DNA of 32,563 bases from Verrucomicrobiota bacterium (GCA_009885995.1 VFJQ01000143.1:1-32563), one strand, 5' to 3'. Shown: positions 16,901 to 23,738, counted from the stretch's first letter. The notes: generated from the sequence alone by a model not told the origin. Numbers and translations are program-made.

Positions 16901-19418
16901 CGTCAAACGTGCCCGCGGTGGCACCCGATGCCGACGCGGTGATGGTGGCGATTTTGCTGCCATCCGGGAAGGAATCATCAACCGCAGTGACGTTGAACGG
17001 GGCCGAAGCCTGGCCGTCGAGAATGGTCACGGTGGCCGGCACGGTCGCCTCCGTGGTGTCGCTGGACGACAAGTTCACCAACAGGTCACCCGTGGTGGCG
17101 CCCGAGCGCGTCACCGTGCCCGAAGCCGCCGGATTGGTGGCACTTTCGGAGAACGTAGCCGGCGCGATGTTGACCGTCAGCGTGATCGTCGGACCGCCGC
17201 CGCCAAGGCCCGTGGCGCCCGGCGAGCCGATGTTCGAGCCGCCCGCGGTGTTGGCGTAAGCTCCATTCACTCCTGCGGTGGCCGCCGTGTAACGACGTCC
17301 CGCGCCCGTGCCGAAAGCCGGATCGATCACCGCCGACTGTTCCGCCACGCCGCCCGCCGAGGCGCCCGCATGACCGCCCGCCGAAGCGCTGCCGTCGGAG
17401 CGGGTGAAGCCGCCTACGCCATAACTGAAGGTGAAAATGAGATTGTCGCTGCTGTCGTAGAACCGGACCGAGTCACTCGAGCCGAGGCCAGGGCCACCCA
17501 CGAATTTCTGCACCCCGCTCAGCGGCCCCCATGCGGCGAGGAAGGCAGTGGAGGTGGCAGTATTGGTGATGAAAACGACCGTCTCGCCGGGGGCGATCAT
17601 CGTGCCCGCAGGAATCACCTGCACCGCCGGTGCCGGCAGGCTCTGTCCGCTGTCGATCCACTTCCAGTTGCCGACGTCTGCCGCCGCCGTGCCCACATTC
17701 GTCAGTTCCCAAAAGTCGCCGCCGCTGGCGTTGGAGTTGATCTCGGTGAGCACCAACTCGGGAGGAGCGGCTGTGATGTCGGCGGTGAGGCCAGTCGGCT
17801 GCGTCACCGTGTAATTCGTCGTGGGCGGCGTGTAACCCGTCACCGTCACCGTCTTGCCCGTGCCGACGGCCGCCGTGTCGAAGTTCGCCACCGGCGTGCC
17901 CGTGACGGAAAAGCTCTCCCCATTCACGAGCCCGACGTATGCCGCCGTTCCGCTCAGCGTCGCCGTTGTCGTGCCGTCGTAAGGTTTGCTCACCGCGCTG
18001 ACGCCCGCGATCGTGAGCGCCGCGGGGTTCACGACGCTGGCAGGCATCGCGACGTTTTGCGCGGCGACGCCAGTGCTGGTGAGCGTCACATTTCCCGAAT
18101 GGGATCCCGCGCCCGTCGTGCTCGCGAGACGCACGAAAATCGTCGTGTCCGCGACGGTTCCGCCGCTCGGCGACAGCGAGACACTGCCCGCAAAGCCAGC
18201 GCCCGAAGTGGTCGAGACCTCGAAACCGCTCGGCGCCGTCACCAGGAGATCCGCTGTCAGCCCCACGGCGGAAACCGCGAAGCTCGTCTCGCTCGAAGCC
18301 GCGCCATAAGTCGTGCTGACCGCGGAGAGCGCGCCGCTCGGGCGGATGTTCACCGGCGCGAAGGCCACGCCCTTCACGATCTTGCTCCCGGTCGCGGTGT
18401 AGAGCGTCACGTTATCGCCAGTCGTGATGCTAATCGCCGAGTTGAAGCCCGCGGTGTCCGTGAGCTTGAGCACGCTATTATTCGTCGTCGCCCCGTTGCC
18501 GGTCGAAACGTAGAGCACAGCACCCGCGCCGCTTTTCGCCGCAGCGAGACCGAAGCCGCCGAACGCCGTCGTGTAGCTCCCGTTCGCCGTCCACGTCCCG
18601 CTGACCAGCGAGTATTTCGCGATCGTGCCGGCCGTGCTGCTCGTCGCCGAGAGCACGTAGAGGACATCGAGGGTCGAGCCATTGCTCCCGGAGGAGACGA
18701 GGTAGAAATCCTGTTCCGCTCCCGTCGGCGCAGGCAGCCCCGGCAGGCCGGTGATCGTGCCACCCGAAGGCGCGGAGACCGTCGAGACGATCGTGGTCCC
18801 GGCGCTCTGCACGATGTGCACGACGCCGTCAAAGACGCGGATCGCGCGAATGTTTCCCGACGGGCTCGCCGAAATGGAGCCGTTGGTATAAATGCCGCCC
18901 TGATCGGCGATGAACCAAATGCTGTTATCCAAGCTCGTTGAACTGCGCGTCTGATTACCGCTGCCGCCGGTGTAGGTGGTCTGGAGCGTGAACGTCCCGG
19001 CCGAGCCCAGCGTGCCGACGCCGCGCGGGTTGAGCGTGTTCACGTTGCTGCTCGTGTTGGTGTTGTTCGCGCCGTTGAAGGTGAGCAGCGTTCCGTCATC
19101 CGTCCGCGAAAGGTAGGCCGTGCTGCTGGCCGAACCGCTGAAGCGCAGGGCACTCACGCTCGTTCCATCGATGGCGATAATGTTGGCTGGCGTCTGACCG
19201 GCCGTCGCTGGACTCAGTTCGATCACCGAGCACGTCGTGTTGTTAGCCGACGCATCGGCCTGGATGACCGCGAGATTTCCCGCCGTGAATGGCCCGGCGC
19301 GCAGACTGCCAGACAGCATCAGCAGACAGAGCGAAATGAGTGCAGGCACCCAGGTGGAGGACGGCTGGTGCGCAGCCGGTTGGCGGAAGCGGGCGAGGAT
19401 GGTTGGGTAGATGTTCAT
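7935..19418 (-). CDS. Giant secreted multidomain protein with lamin-tail, Calx-beta and 5'-nucleotidase modules
   Basis: 3827 residues. A signal peptide ends near residue 41 (LISLCLLMLSGSLRA). In order, by eye: propeller-like region 42-355; YDG domain near 480; five lamin-tail domains (about 553-733, 853-1034, 1650-1822, 2052-2230, 2237-2415), each closing with a variant of NEIGSPG; Calx-beta domains (1041-1155, 1828-1942, about 3124-3235, 3240-3350); Ig-like (about 1157-1243 and 3352-3455); SdiA-regulated-like propeller (1251-1534) with TEGITYIGGGQFVFTEE and HEGLTMD; two cadherin-like repeats; a 5'-nucleotidase/metallophosphatase unit (about 2420-3033) with GDS (D2461), GNHEFD (N2526-H2527), GGGHE (H2699) and the C-terminal NGGGIRASVG. 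Residues 3455-3827 form a terminal domain I associate with Verrucomicrobiota. An extracellular nucleotide or phosphate-scavenging role, with adhesion or calcium binding, is inferred. The first metal motif is altered. No PEP-CTERM or LPxTG is present. Confidence 0.88.
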   Translation of the reverse strand: MNIYPTILARFRQPAAHQPSSTWVPALISLCLLMLSGSLRAGPFTAGNLAVIQADASANNTTCSVIELSPATAGQTPANIIAIDGTSVSALRFSGSASSTAYLSRTDDGTLLTFNGANNTNTSSNVNTLNPRGVGTLGSAGTFTLQTTYTGGSGNQTRSSTSLDNSIWFIADQGGIYTNGSISASPSGNIRAIRVFDGVVHIVQSAGTTIVSTVSAPSGGTITGLPGLPAPTGAEQDFYLVSSGSNGSTLDVLYVLSATSSTAGTIAKYSLVSGTWTANGSYTTAFGGFGLAAAKSGAGAVLYVSTGNGATTNNSVLKLTDTAGFNSAISITTGDNVTLYTATGSKIVKGVAFAPVNIRPSGALSAVSTTYGAASSETSFAVSAVGLTADLLVTAPSGFEVSTTSGAGFAGSVSLSPSGGTVADTTIFVRLASTTGAGSHSGNVTLTSTGVAAQNVAMPASVVNPAALTIAGVSAVSKPYDGTTTATLSGTAAYVGLVNGESFSVTGTPVANFDTAAVGTGKTVTVTGYTPPTTNYTVTQPTGLTADITAAPPELVLTEINSNASGGDFWELTNVGTAAADVGNWKWIDSGQSLPAPAVQVIPAGTMIAPGETVVFITNTATSTAFLAAWGPLSGVQKFVGGPGLGSSDSVRFYDSSDNLIFTFSYGVGGFTRSDGSASAGGHAGASAGGVAEQSAVIDPAFGTGAGRRYTAATAGVNGAYANTAGGSNIGSPGATGLGGGGPTITLTVNIAPATFSESATNPAASGTVTRSGATTGDLLVNLSSSDTTEATVPATVTILDGQASAPFNVTAVDDSFPDGSKIATITASASGATAGTFDVTVTDDGDVLVTNVMLTEVLSQQAAAGVSDFWELTNMGASSVSLAGYSWHDSGRSAATAATYALPPGSSIAPGESVIFTTITPAAFRTWWGISNSVQVFQTVGAPGLGQNDGVSFFDNGGNEIFFFNYAAGGFTKADGNPSTGGHAGSSAGASTETQSAIWVPSSGTASPRYTFATVGNEGCFASAASALDIGSPGISVGNPTVSIADASVVEGHSGTTTLALNVTRSSTDTAFTVGYAVTGGDATSGTDYATLASGMLTFTAAGDATQPINITVNGDTDSEDDETIVVTLSNVVNTTGTTVIGDDAGTGTILNDDVVAPMITMHPANTTIATTYTATLAVAASGFPVSAIQWYQGNSGDTNTPVGTNSTSFTTPALSVTTSYWARATNAGGSADSNTATVTVTTGPIAVDLSKYVRVGRFDLPEPTRTTPPLNNLLGQEASGVTYNWDTDTLFIVGDGGTSVTQVTKTGALVSTMTLPPGGSSQGTEFFDTEGITYIGGGQFVFTEERDRQAVKFTYLGGGTLLRSAAQTVKLGTTIGNVGLEGLTYDPQTSGFIFVKEAEPIGIFETTIDFNAGTASNGSPSTVNSTDLFDPALASLEDMSDVFAFSNLPSMTGQPSAGNLLILSQESGMIRQVDRSGNILGTLTLVADAGNPLTIQNQTHEGLTMDRAGNIYVVSENGGGDTDHPQLWVYAPSEAANFAPTALALSTSSSTIPDSTSTALPVKMATIVVTDADGVGVNNFSVSGADAADFQFIGSGLYLKAGTVLNGTTKPTYNVIVNVDDTMVGITPDASANFTLNVTGAGGGGGTIRVTEVAPWSSGNSPGVLADWFELTNTGSTAVVITGWKMFDSGAGGFGSSGPLNGITSIAAGESVIFVDGQAKIAPFISNWFGSNPPPGLQVGYYGGPGLSTGGDAVTIYNGSGTLQARVDFGASPGVPGPFGTFDNSAALNNVTVTQLSVVGANGAFTAAATSNEIGSPGIAVVSGSPLVSIVATDASASETGPDAGTFRISRTGSTTSAMTVIYTIATGAGHAVSADYTPTLTSPATILEGDSFVDITITPVNDTDVEGNETVTLTLGDTGSYDVGSPSFATITIEDNDSPNQAPTAVALNNTVLLLSESTSTAADVRVADISVTDDGLGTNTLSVSGADAGSFTITGSSLYLKAGTALSYANKPTYNVTVNVDDTTVGLTPDASTTFTLSIAQSVAPGTVVISEVAPWSSSNGLGLLVDWFEVTNSGTVTVNLSGWKVDDNSHASGTAVALNGVTSIAPGESVIFIESNAPSTVVTNFRNLWFGTALPAGVQIGTYTGSGIGLSGSGDEVTLFDAAGNIVTGIGFGGSPATAPFTTFDNTAGSGSNTLPFPVVTTFSAVGVNGAFAAKADPNEIGSPGNIGTGRLIVTEVAPWSSTSGVGLTADWFEVTNIGVAAVDITGWKVDDSSNAIGSALLLNGITSIAPGESVIFIETSGSQTAAGNAANFRTLWFGSNAPAGLQIGSYTGSGIGLSTSGDAVNLYDSGGVRRANVVFGAAPGGPSFATFDNAACLTYATISTLSVAGTNGAFAATGDANEIGSPGAVANYTLQILHYYGESGLLGIETAPILGAMIDRFDGQYSNTIVLGEGDSFIPGPWLVAGADPSFNMLLHTTASISGGPAGAFTGAAATTAVPFAQADIAIMNAFGTTASALGNHEFDLGSPVLAGAVFPANSTSVGNWQGAQFPLITANLDFANDSSLRTRADSSLGGTGSGSIGVAGSEVTAIKAKIAPYAIKTLNGEKIGIVGATTWELLTKSSPNGTVPKDDANGSTSDLQEVAAYLQGAVNALQALGVDKIVMVDQLDALQRNKDLAPLVSGIDIMVAGGGHERMGDGTDTASAFNGHDADFIADSYPIVTSGLDGAPVLIVTTDTEYTYLGRLVADFDAGGRLILPNLNPALNGAYVSTETALQAAYGTTNSAATIIASSTIGTQVKAITDAINSIVVAKDSNVFGYTNVYLEGDRVFGRTQEVNLGNITADANAAVARTALGLSSTGAVFSLKNGGGIRASVGSVLANGTKVGPLANPITGKPANAISQLDVENALRFDNKLMVCDMTPTGLLGILNFAAGLSSGPTVQNGGYPQVGNIRFSYDSAQPAGQKVRSAVLINDLGQVVAPLVENGIVHVGAPASFQAVILNFTMNGGDGYPIKYLNPPTNTTPNNEVTNFRFVLTNGTLSAPVARNLDFTATSTFTGLGLTAADIMGEQKAFQDYLLARHPATGSAYNIADTPVALDTRIQQIAQNGNTDTVLNGYTAPSYSIAYSTYSVPEDDGFVTVYVERTGATPAADITFTTTDGTAHAGVDYTAPSTTVHFNAGATSVPVDIAIADLSGTPQGNRSFTAAITAVPAGSSIGSLYPSTTITITEPVGMVAFVSTAETVTPVNSSGLPNNLLISLQRTGGAGGAASVDVSKTGGTILPAEFTFTNPTTVSFADGETSKTVSVQLNAIPAAASRTIILGLSGATGATLGTPASTTITISKKDTTAPLLTVVFGVPNASGLVNVSGSTADSGTVFTGINRVELAVVNVNDTGTPTSLALAAGPFNQNVQLQHGSNKLTITAFDNSGNKTIKSATLTFTNPVVTALAGTYTGLVLPSAVTPSNDNIGLLTVTATATGTLSGKLMISGVSASFSGALDNAGDAHFKPTNAKSFGVIDKTEFESYLGALSVNIAGTQAVGTLKTSASGSVLASATALKQATAADAALLNSGAAQKYSVAFPSQSQSGLTASEVPQGDGYASVTVSPNGTVSAAGVLADGAAFSTSGKLHAVSGATQSVSLHRNLYRGRGALAVELVFDLVTGANADSDVLGADAVWLRPALARARYYKAGWPSGVTIDAIGARFTVPAASSVLPGLVTTSPNALLQFADGGITGVLTRDLDISTTNVFINKSTDTALKLTITKSTGVFKGAFTHPDTTQPAYKGIILQEGANAKGFGFFLTTPPLTYGGSGESGGVTLLPHP

Positions 19419-19566
19419 GGCGTGGCGGCGCGGTCGTTATGCCGCGCGTTCCTGCCCGCCAAGCTCCTACCGCCGTTGCCGCCATCATCTTACACCACCG
19501 CCACACACCCACCGGGAAAGGCACAGCGCCGTAACCTGCACCACCGGCCCGCCACACGGACGCGTT
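19419..19566 (-). promoter_or_regulatory. Upstream region of the giant gene
   Basis: 148 bp separate the NHL-lipoprotein stop from the giant gene's ATG, the largest gap within the minus-strand blocks. On the minus strand TAAGAT (19487-19492 on the plus coordinate) is a fair -10 match, but no good -35 lies 16-18 bp before it. No intrinsic terminator is visible for the upstream operon, so read-through remains possible. No Shine-Dalgarno sequence is near the ATG. Confidence 0.22.
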
Positions 19567-20460
19567 CTATTTCGGCAGGGAGAACCGGACGATGCGGCGA
19601 TTCCTGGTATCTGCGACGAAAACGCGCTCGCGCGAATCAACCGCGAGGCCCCACGGAGTGGCGAACTCGCCGACGCCCGCGCCGGTGCGGCCGAGCTGGC
19701 CGAGGAGCTTGCCGTCGAGGGAGACGCGGGAGAGACGGCCGGCGCCGTATTCGATGATGTTGAAGACACCGTCGGGGCCGAGCGCAATGTCGTAGGGCAG
19801 GCCGAACGTCAGCGGGCCGAGGTCTCCGAGATATTTGCCGGCATCGGTGAAGATGAGGATGCGGTTGTTGATCGCGTCGGCGACGAAGACTTTGCCGTCG
19901 CGCCACGCGAGCCCGCTCGGTCTTTGGAACTGCCCGACCCCGGTGCCGAAGCTGCCGAACTCGCCGAGCCATTCACCTTCGCGCGTGAACTTCTGCACGC
20001 GGTCGTGGCCACCGTATTCGCAGATGTAGAGGTTCTCGTCGGCGTCCTTGGTGATTCCGACGGGATAGATGAATTCGCCTCGCGCTTCGCCTTTGCGACC
20101 GAAGTTGCGCAGCCAGTTTCCATCACGGTCGAAAGTGACGATGCGGTGGTAATGCGTGTCGCAGACGACGATGCGACCGTCGCTCAGGATGACGATGCCC
20201 TCGGGCTTGCCGACCTTCACGTCGAGCATGTGCCACTGGCCGATGAGGCGCGCGTCGGCGTCGTAAAGCAGCACGCGGCCGGCGGTGTCGAGCACGGCGA
20301 GTTCGTCGTTCGGGCCGGTGGCGAGCGAGCGGGCGGTCGGGAGCGAAGGGCCTTCGGGCGGGAGTTGCCACGTGAGCCATTCGCGCGGGGTAAGCCGCGC
20401 GCCGCCTGGGCGCGAACAAGCGGCCAGCGCGAGGGCGAGCGCGGCGGCGAGCGACCTCAT
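19567..20460 (-). CDS. NHL-repeat lipoprotein
   Basis: A 297-residue protein beginning MRSLAAALALALAACSRPGG, with a lipobox L12-A13-A14-C15, so it is a lipoprotein after signal peptidase II cleavage. The rest is a six-bladed NHL beta-propeller: repeats such as GRIVVCDTHYHRIVTFDRDG, ENLYICEYGGHDRVQKFTRE, GKVFVADAINNRILIFTDAG and ERVFVADTRNRRIVRFSLPK show the V-x-D-x-x-N-x-R-I pattern. NHL propellers bind proteins, peptides or other ligands; no catalytic site is evident. Its ATG overlaps the stop of the ABC ATPase gene by 4 bp (ATGA), so it belongs to the transporter operon and may be a surface or periplasmic accessory of that importer, which is inference. The longer open frame upstream (to 21168) overlaps the ATPase gene and lacks similarity. 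Confidence 0.88.
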   Translation of the reverse strand: MRSLAAALALALAACSRPGGARLTPREWLTWQLPPEGPSLPTARSLATGPNDELAVLDTAGRVLLYDADARLIGQWHMLDVKVGKPEGIVILSDGRIVVCDTHYHRIVTFDRDGNWLRNFGRKGEARGEFIYPVGITKDADENLYICEYGGHDRVQKFTREGEWLGEFGSFGTGVGQFQRPSGLAWRDGKVFVADAINNRILIFTDAGKYLGDLGPLTFGLPYDIALGPDGVFNIIEYGAGRLSRVSLDGKLLGQLGRTGAGVGEFATPWGLAVDSRERVFVADTRNRRIVRFSLPK

Positions 20461-21380
20461 GCGCGCAGCCGGACGACGGCGGGCATCCCCGGCTGGAGCT
20501 GTGCCGACGCTGGGCGGTGGAGGAAGGTGCGCACGACGGCGGCGTTCACATGGCGCAGTTCGGCTTCGGCGACGGAGCCGAGGAAACTCGCGCTGCGCAC
20601 GACGACGTGGCTGAGGTTCGTCGGTTCGACTTCGATCTGCTCGGGGCGGAAACAACGCGCGGTGTCGATCTTCTCGTCGAGCCACAGTTCGGCCTCCTCG
20701 GGCGTGAGCCAGTTGCCGGCGCCGAGGCAATCCATCACCTCGCGGTTCGGCGGGTTCCCGTAGGTCTCCTGCACGGGACCGGCGTGTAGCACCCGGCCAT
20801 CGCGTAGGCAGATGACGTTCGCGGCTTCGCTGAGCACGGCTTCGGGGACGTGCGTGGAGAAGACGAGCGAGCGATCTTCTGCCGCGAGCGCGGCGCGGAT
20901 GACGGACCAGTATCGCCCGGCACGCGCGGAATCGACGTGCGAGAGCGGTTCGTCGAGCACGAGCACCTTCGCCGGCGCAGCGAGGGCGCGGGCGACGGAG
21001 AGGCGGGCTTGCTCGCCTTCGCTGAGCTCGTGCGGCTTTGCGGCTGCGCGGCCGGTGAGGTCGAAAGCGGCGAGTAGCTCGTCGATCCGCGCGTCGGCGC
21101 AGCGGACGAGTGCGAGATGTTCGCGTGCTGTGCAGTGGGGCCAGAGGCCGTGATTCTGCGGCGACCAATAGAATGAACGCGGCGCATCGAAAATGCCGCG
21201 CTCGGGTTTCTCGAAGCCGACGAGCACGTTGAGCAGCGACGTCTTTCCCGCACCGGAGCAGCCGAGCACGGCGGTGACGCCCGGCGGGATGCTGAGCGAT
21301 ACTTCGTGCAGGCGCGCGGGGCCGAGGGAGACGTGATTGAGCGTCCAGAGCGGAGCGTCAGCGGACATCGCGCCGTGCAT
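20457..21380 (-). CDS. ABC transporter ATP-binding protein (Fe3+/spermidine/thiamine importer type)
   Basis: About 303-307 residues. Counted from the second Met (21368), Walker A is GCSGAGKT at 36-43, the Q-loop is WSPQNHGLWPH around Q71, the signature is LSEGEQARLSVARAL (115-129), Walker B is VLVLDEPLSHVD (135-146) and the H-loop is STHVPEA (H173). The signature has LSEGE instead of LSGGQ. The C-terminal 100 residues resemble the TOBE-like regulatory tail of the CUT1/Fe3+/molybdate ATPases (HVVVRSASFLGSVAEAELR). It energises the permease encoded just upstream; the reading frames overlap by 11 or 23 bp depending on which Met (21368 or 21380) is used, and the next gene overlaps by ATGA. The substrate cannot be read from the ATPase alone. 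Confidence 0.92.
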   Translation of the reverse strand: MHGAMSADAPLWTLNHVSLGPARLHEVSLSIPPGVTAVLGCSGAGKTSLLNVLVGFEKPERGIFDAPRSFYWSPQNHGLWPHCTAREHLALVRCADARIDELLAAFDLTGRAAAKPHELSEGEQARLSVARALAAPAKVLVLDEPLSHVDSARAGRYWSVIRAALAAEDRSLVFSTHVPEAVLSEAANVICLRDGRVLHAGPVQETYGNPPNREVMDCLGAGNWLTPEEAELWLDEKIDTARCFRPEQIEVEPTNLSHVVVRSASFLGSVAEAELRHVNAAVVRTFLHRPASAQLQPGMPAVVRLRA

Positions 21381-22692
21381 AGAGGCGCGCGGTGCAGAGG
21401 GTCAACGCGAGAAGCGCGGCGGGCGCGGCGACGGCGGCGAGCAGCATCGCGGAAAGCACGGCGGTCTGGCCGTAGTGGGCGAGGTTGTGCAGGCGCGCGA
21501 AGACGGGCGTGAGGCCGATCGGCGCGAGGATGGACGCGGCGGTGAGCTCGAAATACGCGAGCGTGAAAAGCAGCGCGAGCGCGCCGGCGCGCGGCTGGAG
21601 CGCGAGATCCCAGATGAGCCGCCGGCTGCCGGCCATGCGGGCGAGGTGGAGCGATTCGCGCGGCGCGTGAGCGGTCAGCAGCGTGCGGATGAGGAGCGCG
21701 ATGGGCGCGAGCAGGAGGGTCTCGACGGCGAGCAGCGGGATCGGCGTGTCGCGCAGCCAGCGCAGCGGCGGGAGCTGGATCGTGACGAGGATGAGCAGCG
21801 CGAGCACGAGCGCGCCGAGCAGGCCGGGCAGCGCGCACCACGCGGGCAGGCGCCGCACGAGCAGCCATGCGCCGAGCGAGGCACCCGTCGCGAACCCGAG
21901 GCTCACGAGCAGGTCGGCGGCGAAGATTTCCTGCATGCGCAGCGAGGAGAAGCCGGGCGCGGCGAGCCAGGCGATGCGGGCGAGTGGGAGGCCGGCGATG
22001 AGGACTCCCAAGACGATGGTGGAACGCGCGCTCTGAGCGCGTTCTCTCCGCTGGCCAGGCGTCAGGCTGCTGTCATCCCGGCTTCGCCGGCAGGTGTGGG
22101 AAACGCGCTCGGAGCGCGCGTTCCACCATAACAGCGCGAGGAGCACGGCGAGTTCGATGGCGGTGGGCCACGCAGCGCGCCGGAGCGACTCAGCGATGGC
22201 GAGACCGCCGGCGTGCGCGTCGAAGAGCATGACGGCCCACGTCTTCACCGCGAGCAGCGAGGCGAGTTCGAAGTCGGCGAAAGTGAGCAGGAAGAGAATG
22301 CCGAGCGTGACCCACGGCGCCGGTCCCGCGCCGCGCACGGCAAACCACACCCGATCCGCAGCGCTGCGGCCGGGCAGGAGGCGCGCGCAGTGCGCGGCTT
22401 CGGGGCTGAGAAGCGGCGGGAAGAAATCGTGCGCGAGGGTGGCGAGCGGAGCGAGTTTCAACGCGAGCAGCACGGAGTAGAATGCGACCAGCGCAGCGCC
22501 GGATAGCGACAGCGCGAGCGGTGCGGCGGCGTAGCTGATGAGCAGCGAGGGCATGAGTAGCGGGGCGAGCAGGCAGAGCCAGCGAAGCGGCGTGCGCTTT
22601 CCGCCGCCAAGCGGCCAGCCGATCGCGAATGCTGCGGCGGAGACTGCGGCGCAGCGGATGGCGTCGACGGCGATCTGCTCGGGGAATCTCAC
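21358..22692 (-). CDS. ABC transporter permease, two fused membrane halves (Fe3+-type)
   Basis: I start this gene at the GTG at 22692, which overlaps the binding-protein stop as GTGA and gives 444 residues; an ATG at 22725 would add 11 residues inside the upstream gene. The protein is almost wholly hydrophobic, with about ten to twelve helices in two halves, the layout of FbpB/AfuB/ThiP-like permeases in which one chain replaces a homodimer. Coupling-loop-like segments appear around GRSAADRVWFAVRGAGPAPW in the first half and ARMAGSRRLIWDLALQPRAG in the second (E-A-A-x-x-x-G type, divergent). Residues about 189-226 (NARSERVSHTCRRSRDDSS to AQSARST) are hydrophilic, basic and encoded by a palindromic DNA element inserted in frame between the halves. 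The operon supplies binding protein and ATPase. Confidence 0.87.
   Translation of the reverse strand: MRFPEQIAVDAIRCAAVSAAAFAIGWPLGGGKRTPLRWLCLLAPLLMPSLLISYAAAPLALSLSGAALVAFYSVLLALKLAPLATLAHDFFPPLLSPEAAHCARLLPGRSAADRVWFAVRGAGPAPWVTLGILFLLTFADFELASLLAVKTWAVMLFDAHAGGLAIAESLRRAAWPTAIELAVLLALLWWNARSERVSHTCRRSRDDSSLTPGQRRERAQSARSTIVLGVLIAGLPLARIAWLAAPGFSSLRMQEIFAADLLVSLGFATGASLGAWLLVRRLPAWCALPGLLGALVLALLILVTIQLPPLRWLRDTPIPLLAVETLLLAPIALLIRTLLTAHAPRESLHLARMAGSRRLIWDLALQPRAGALALLFTLAYFELTAASILAPIGLTPVFARLHNLAHYGQTAVLSAMLLAAVAAPAALLALTLCTARLYARRDVR
22016..22129. repeat. 114-bp REP/BIME-like palindromic element inside the permease gene
   Basis: The arms 22016-22043 and 22102-22129 are inverted repeats of 28 bp with one mismatch (a G-U-compatible change). 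Each arm is itself nearly palindromic around GCGCTC-GAGCGC. The middle contains a further hairpin, CCGGC-TTC-GCCGG (about 22079-22091). The length, 114 bp, equals exactly 38 codons, and the permease reading frame is open through it. Such compound palindromes are typical of REP/BIME or RAYT-mobilised repeats, which are normally extragenic. No second copy was noticed in this window. Confidence 0.8.
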
Positions 22693-23738
22693 TCGGCGTA
22701 TTCGCTCTTGAGCCACGCGAGGCACTCGGCGCGGGCCTTCACCAGGCCGGCGAGCGGGACGCTGCGGGCGGTGAATTCGCGAAGCTCGCGGACTTCGGCG
22801 GGAAGGCGGAACTCATCCACGGGGCCAAGCGGGATCTGGCGGGACTTGGATTTGGCGAGCGCGAGTTCGGTATCGGCGGAGAGGAGGAAGTCGATGAGCT
22901 GCCGCGCGGCGCTTTCGTGCGCCGCGCCGCGGACGAGGGCGACGGTATTTGGGATGCAGATGGCTCGTCCGTCGATTTGCACGGGCGTCATGAAGACGGG
23001 CGCGCCGCGGTCCTTCGCGGCGAAGTAGTCGTCGGTGTCGGTAAGGCCGTAGTCGCAGATGCCTTGCGCCACGATGTCTTTCACCGCGCCGTTACCGTTC
23101 ACTTCGCGCAGGCCGCGGGCGCGCGTGTCGCGGTGCCAGTCGCGCAATTTTTCCCCGCCCCACATGTGCCAGAGGACGGTATAGTGCGTGAGTGTGGTGC
23201 CATAGAGCGGCTTGGCGATGGCGGTGCGGGAGAGGTCGGAGTCGTCGCCGGTGAAGATTTTCGTCGCGGCGTTCGGACCGGGAGCGAGTCGGTCGCGCTC
23301 GGGGTTGATGATGTTCACACGCAGCCGCGCGCCGAAGCCGGTCCAGCGCGCGTCGGGATCGCGCCACTGCGCGGGGATGCGCTCGGCATTCGGGCTGCGA
23401 TACGGCGCGAGCACGCCGCGCTCGGCGAGATCGGCGGTGCCGAGGAGTTCGTTGTTCCAAAAGACGTCGCAGCGCGGGGCGTCCTTTTCGGCGAGGAGGA
23501 GCTCGACGAGGCCGAGGGACTTGGTGGCTTCGGTGTCGAATTTCACCGCGAGCTTCACGCCTGTCCGCTCCTCGAAGGTGCGGAGGATTTCCTCGGCGAA
23601 GACGGCGTCGTGCGCGCAATACACGACGACCGAGCTGCGCAGCGTGGGCAGGCGCCACAGGGTGACGAAGGCGATGGCGACGATGCCGAGCGCGACGAGC
23701 GTGCGGTCGCGGATGAAGGCGCTGCGACCGCGCGTCAT
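22689..23738 (-). CDS. Extracellular solute-binding protein of the ABC importer
   Basis: A 349-residue family-1-type binding protein. Residues 14-30 (LVALGIVAIAFVTLWRL) form a signal anchor or signal peptide without a clear lipobox. The mature part starts VVVYCAHDAVFAEEILRTFE, the pattern of Fe3+/thiamine/spermidine-type binding proteins, followed by KFDTEATKSLGLVELLLAEK and CDVFWNNELLGTADLAERGV. These match a group of binding proteins in Planctomycetes and Verrucomicrobia usually labelled iron(III) ABC binding proteins; the tyrosine pair that binds iron in FbpA is not evident to me, so the ligand remains open. I chose the ATG at 23738 because it overlaps the upstream stop as ATGA. The longer open frame to 24602 reads antisense-like sequence of the coiled-coil gene and is rejected. 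Confidence 0.88.
   Translation of the reverse strand: MTRGRSAFIRDRTLVALGIVAIAFVTLWRLPTLRSSVVVYCAHDAVFAEEILRTFEERTGVKLAVKFDTEATKSLGLVELLLAEKDAPRCDVFWNNELLGTADLAERGVLAPYRSPNAERIPAQWRDPDARWTGFGARLRVNIINPERDRLAPGPNAATKIFTGDDSDLSRTAIAKPLYGTTLTHYTVLWHMWGGEKLRDWHRDTRARGLREVNGNGAVKDIVAQGICDYGLTDTDDYFAAKDRGAPVFMTPVQIDGRAICIPNTVALVRGAAHESAARQLIDFLLSADTELALAKSKSRQIPLGPVDEFRLPAEVRELREFTARSVPLAGLVKARAECLAWLKSEYAE

Noticed and set aside
12170..17240. Repeated short motifs in the giant gene considered as a CRISPR or VNTR array
   Set aside because: The repeats are irregularly spaced, lie in one reading frame and encode conserved strands of lamin-tail domains.
15927..18941. Plus-strand open frame of 1004 codons
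   Set aside because: Also antisense to the giant gene and of the same biased composition; no domain or start signal.
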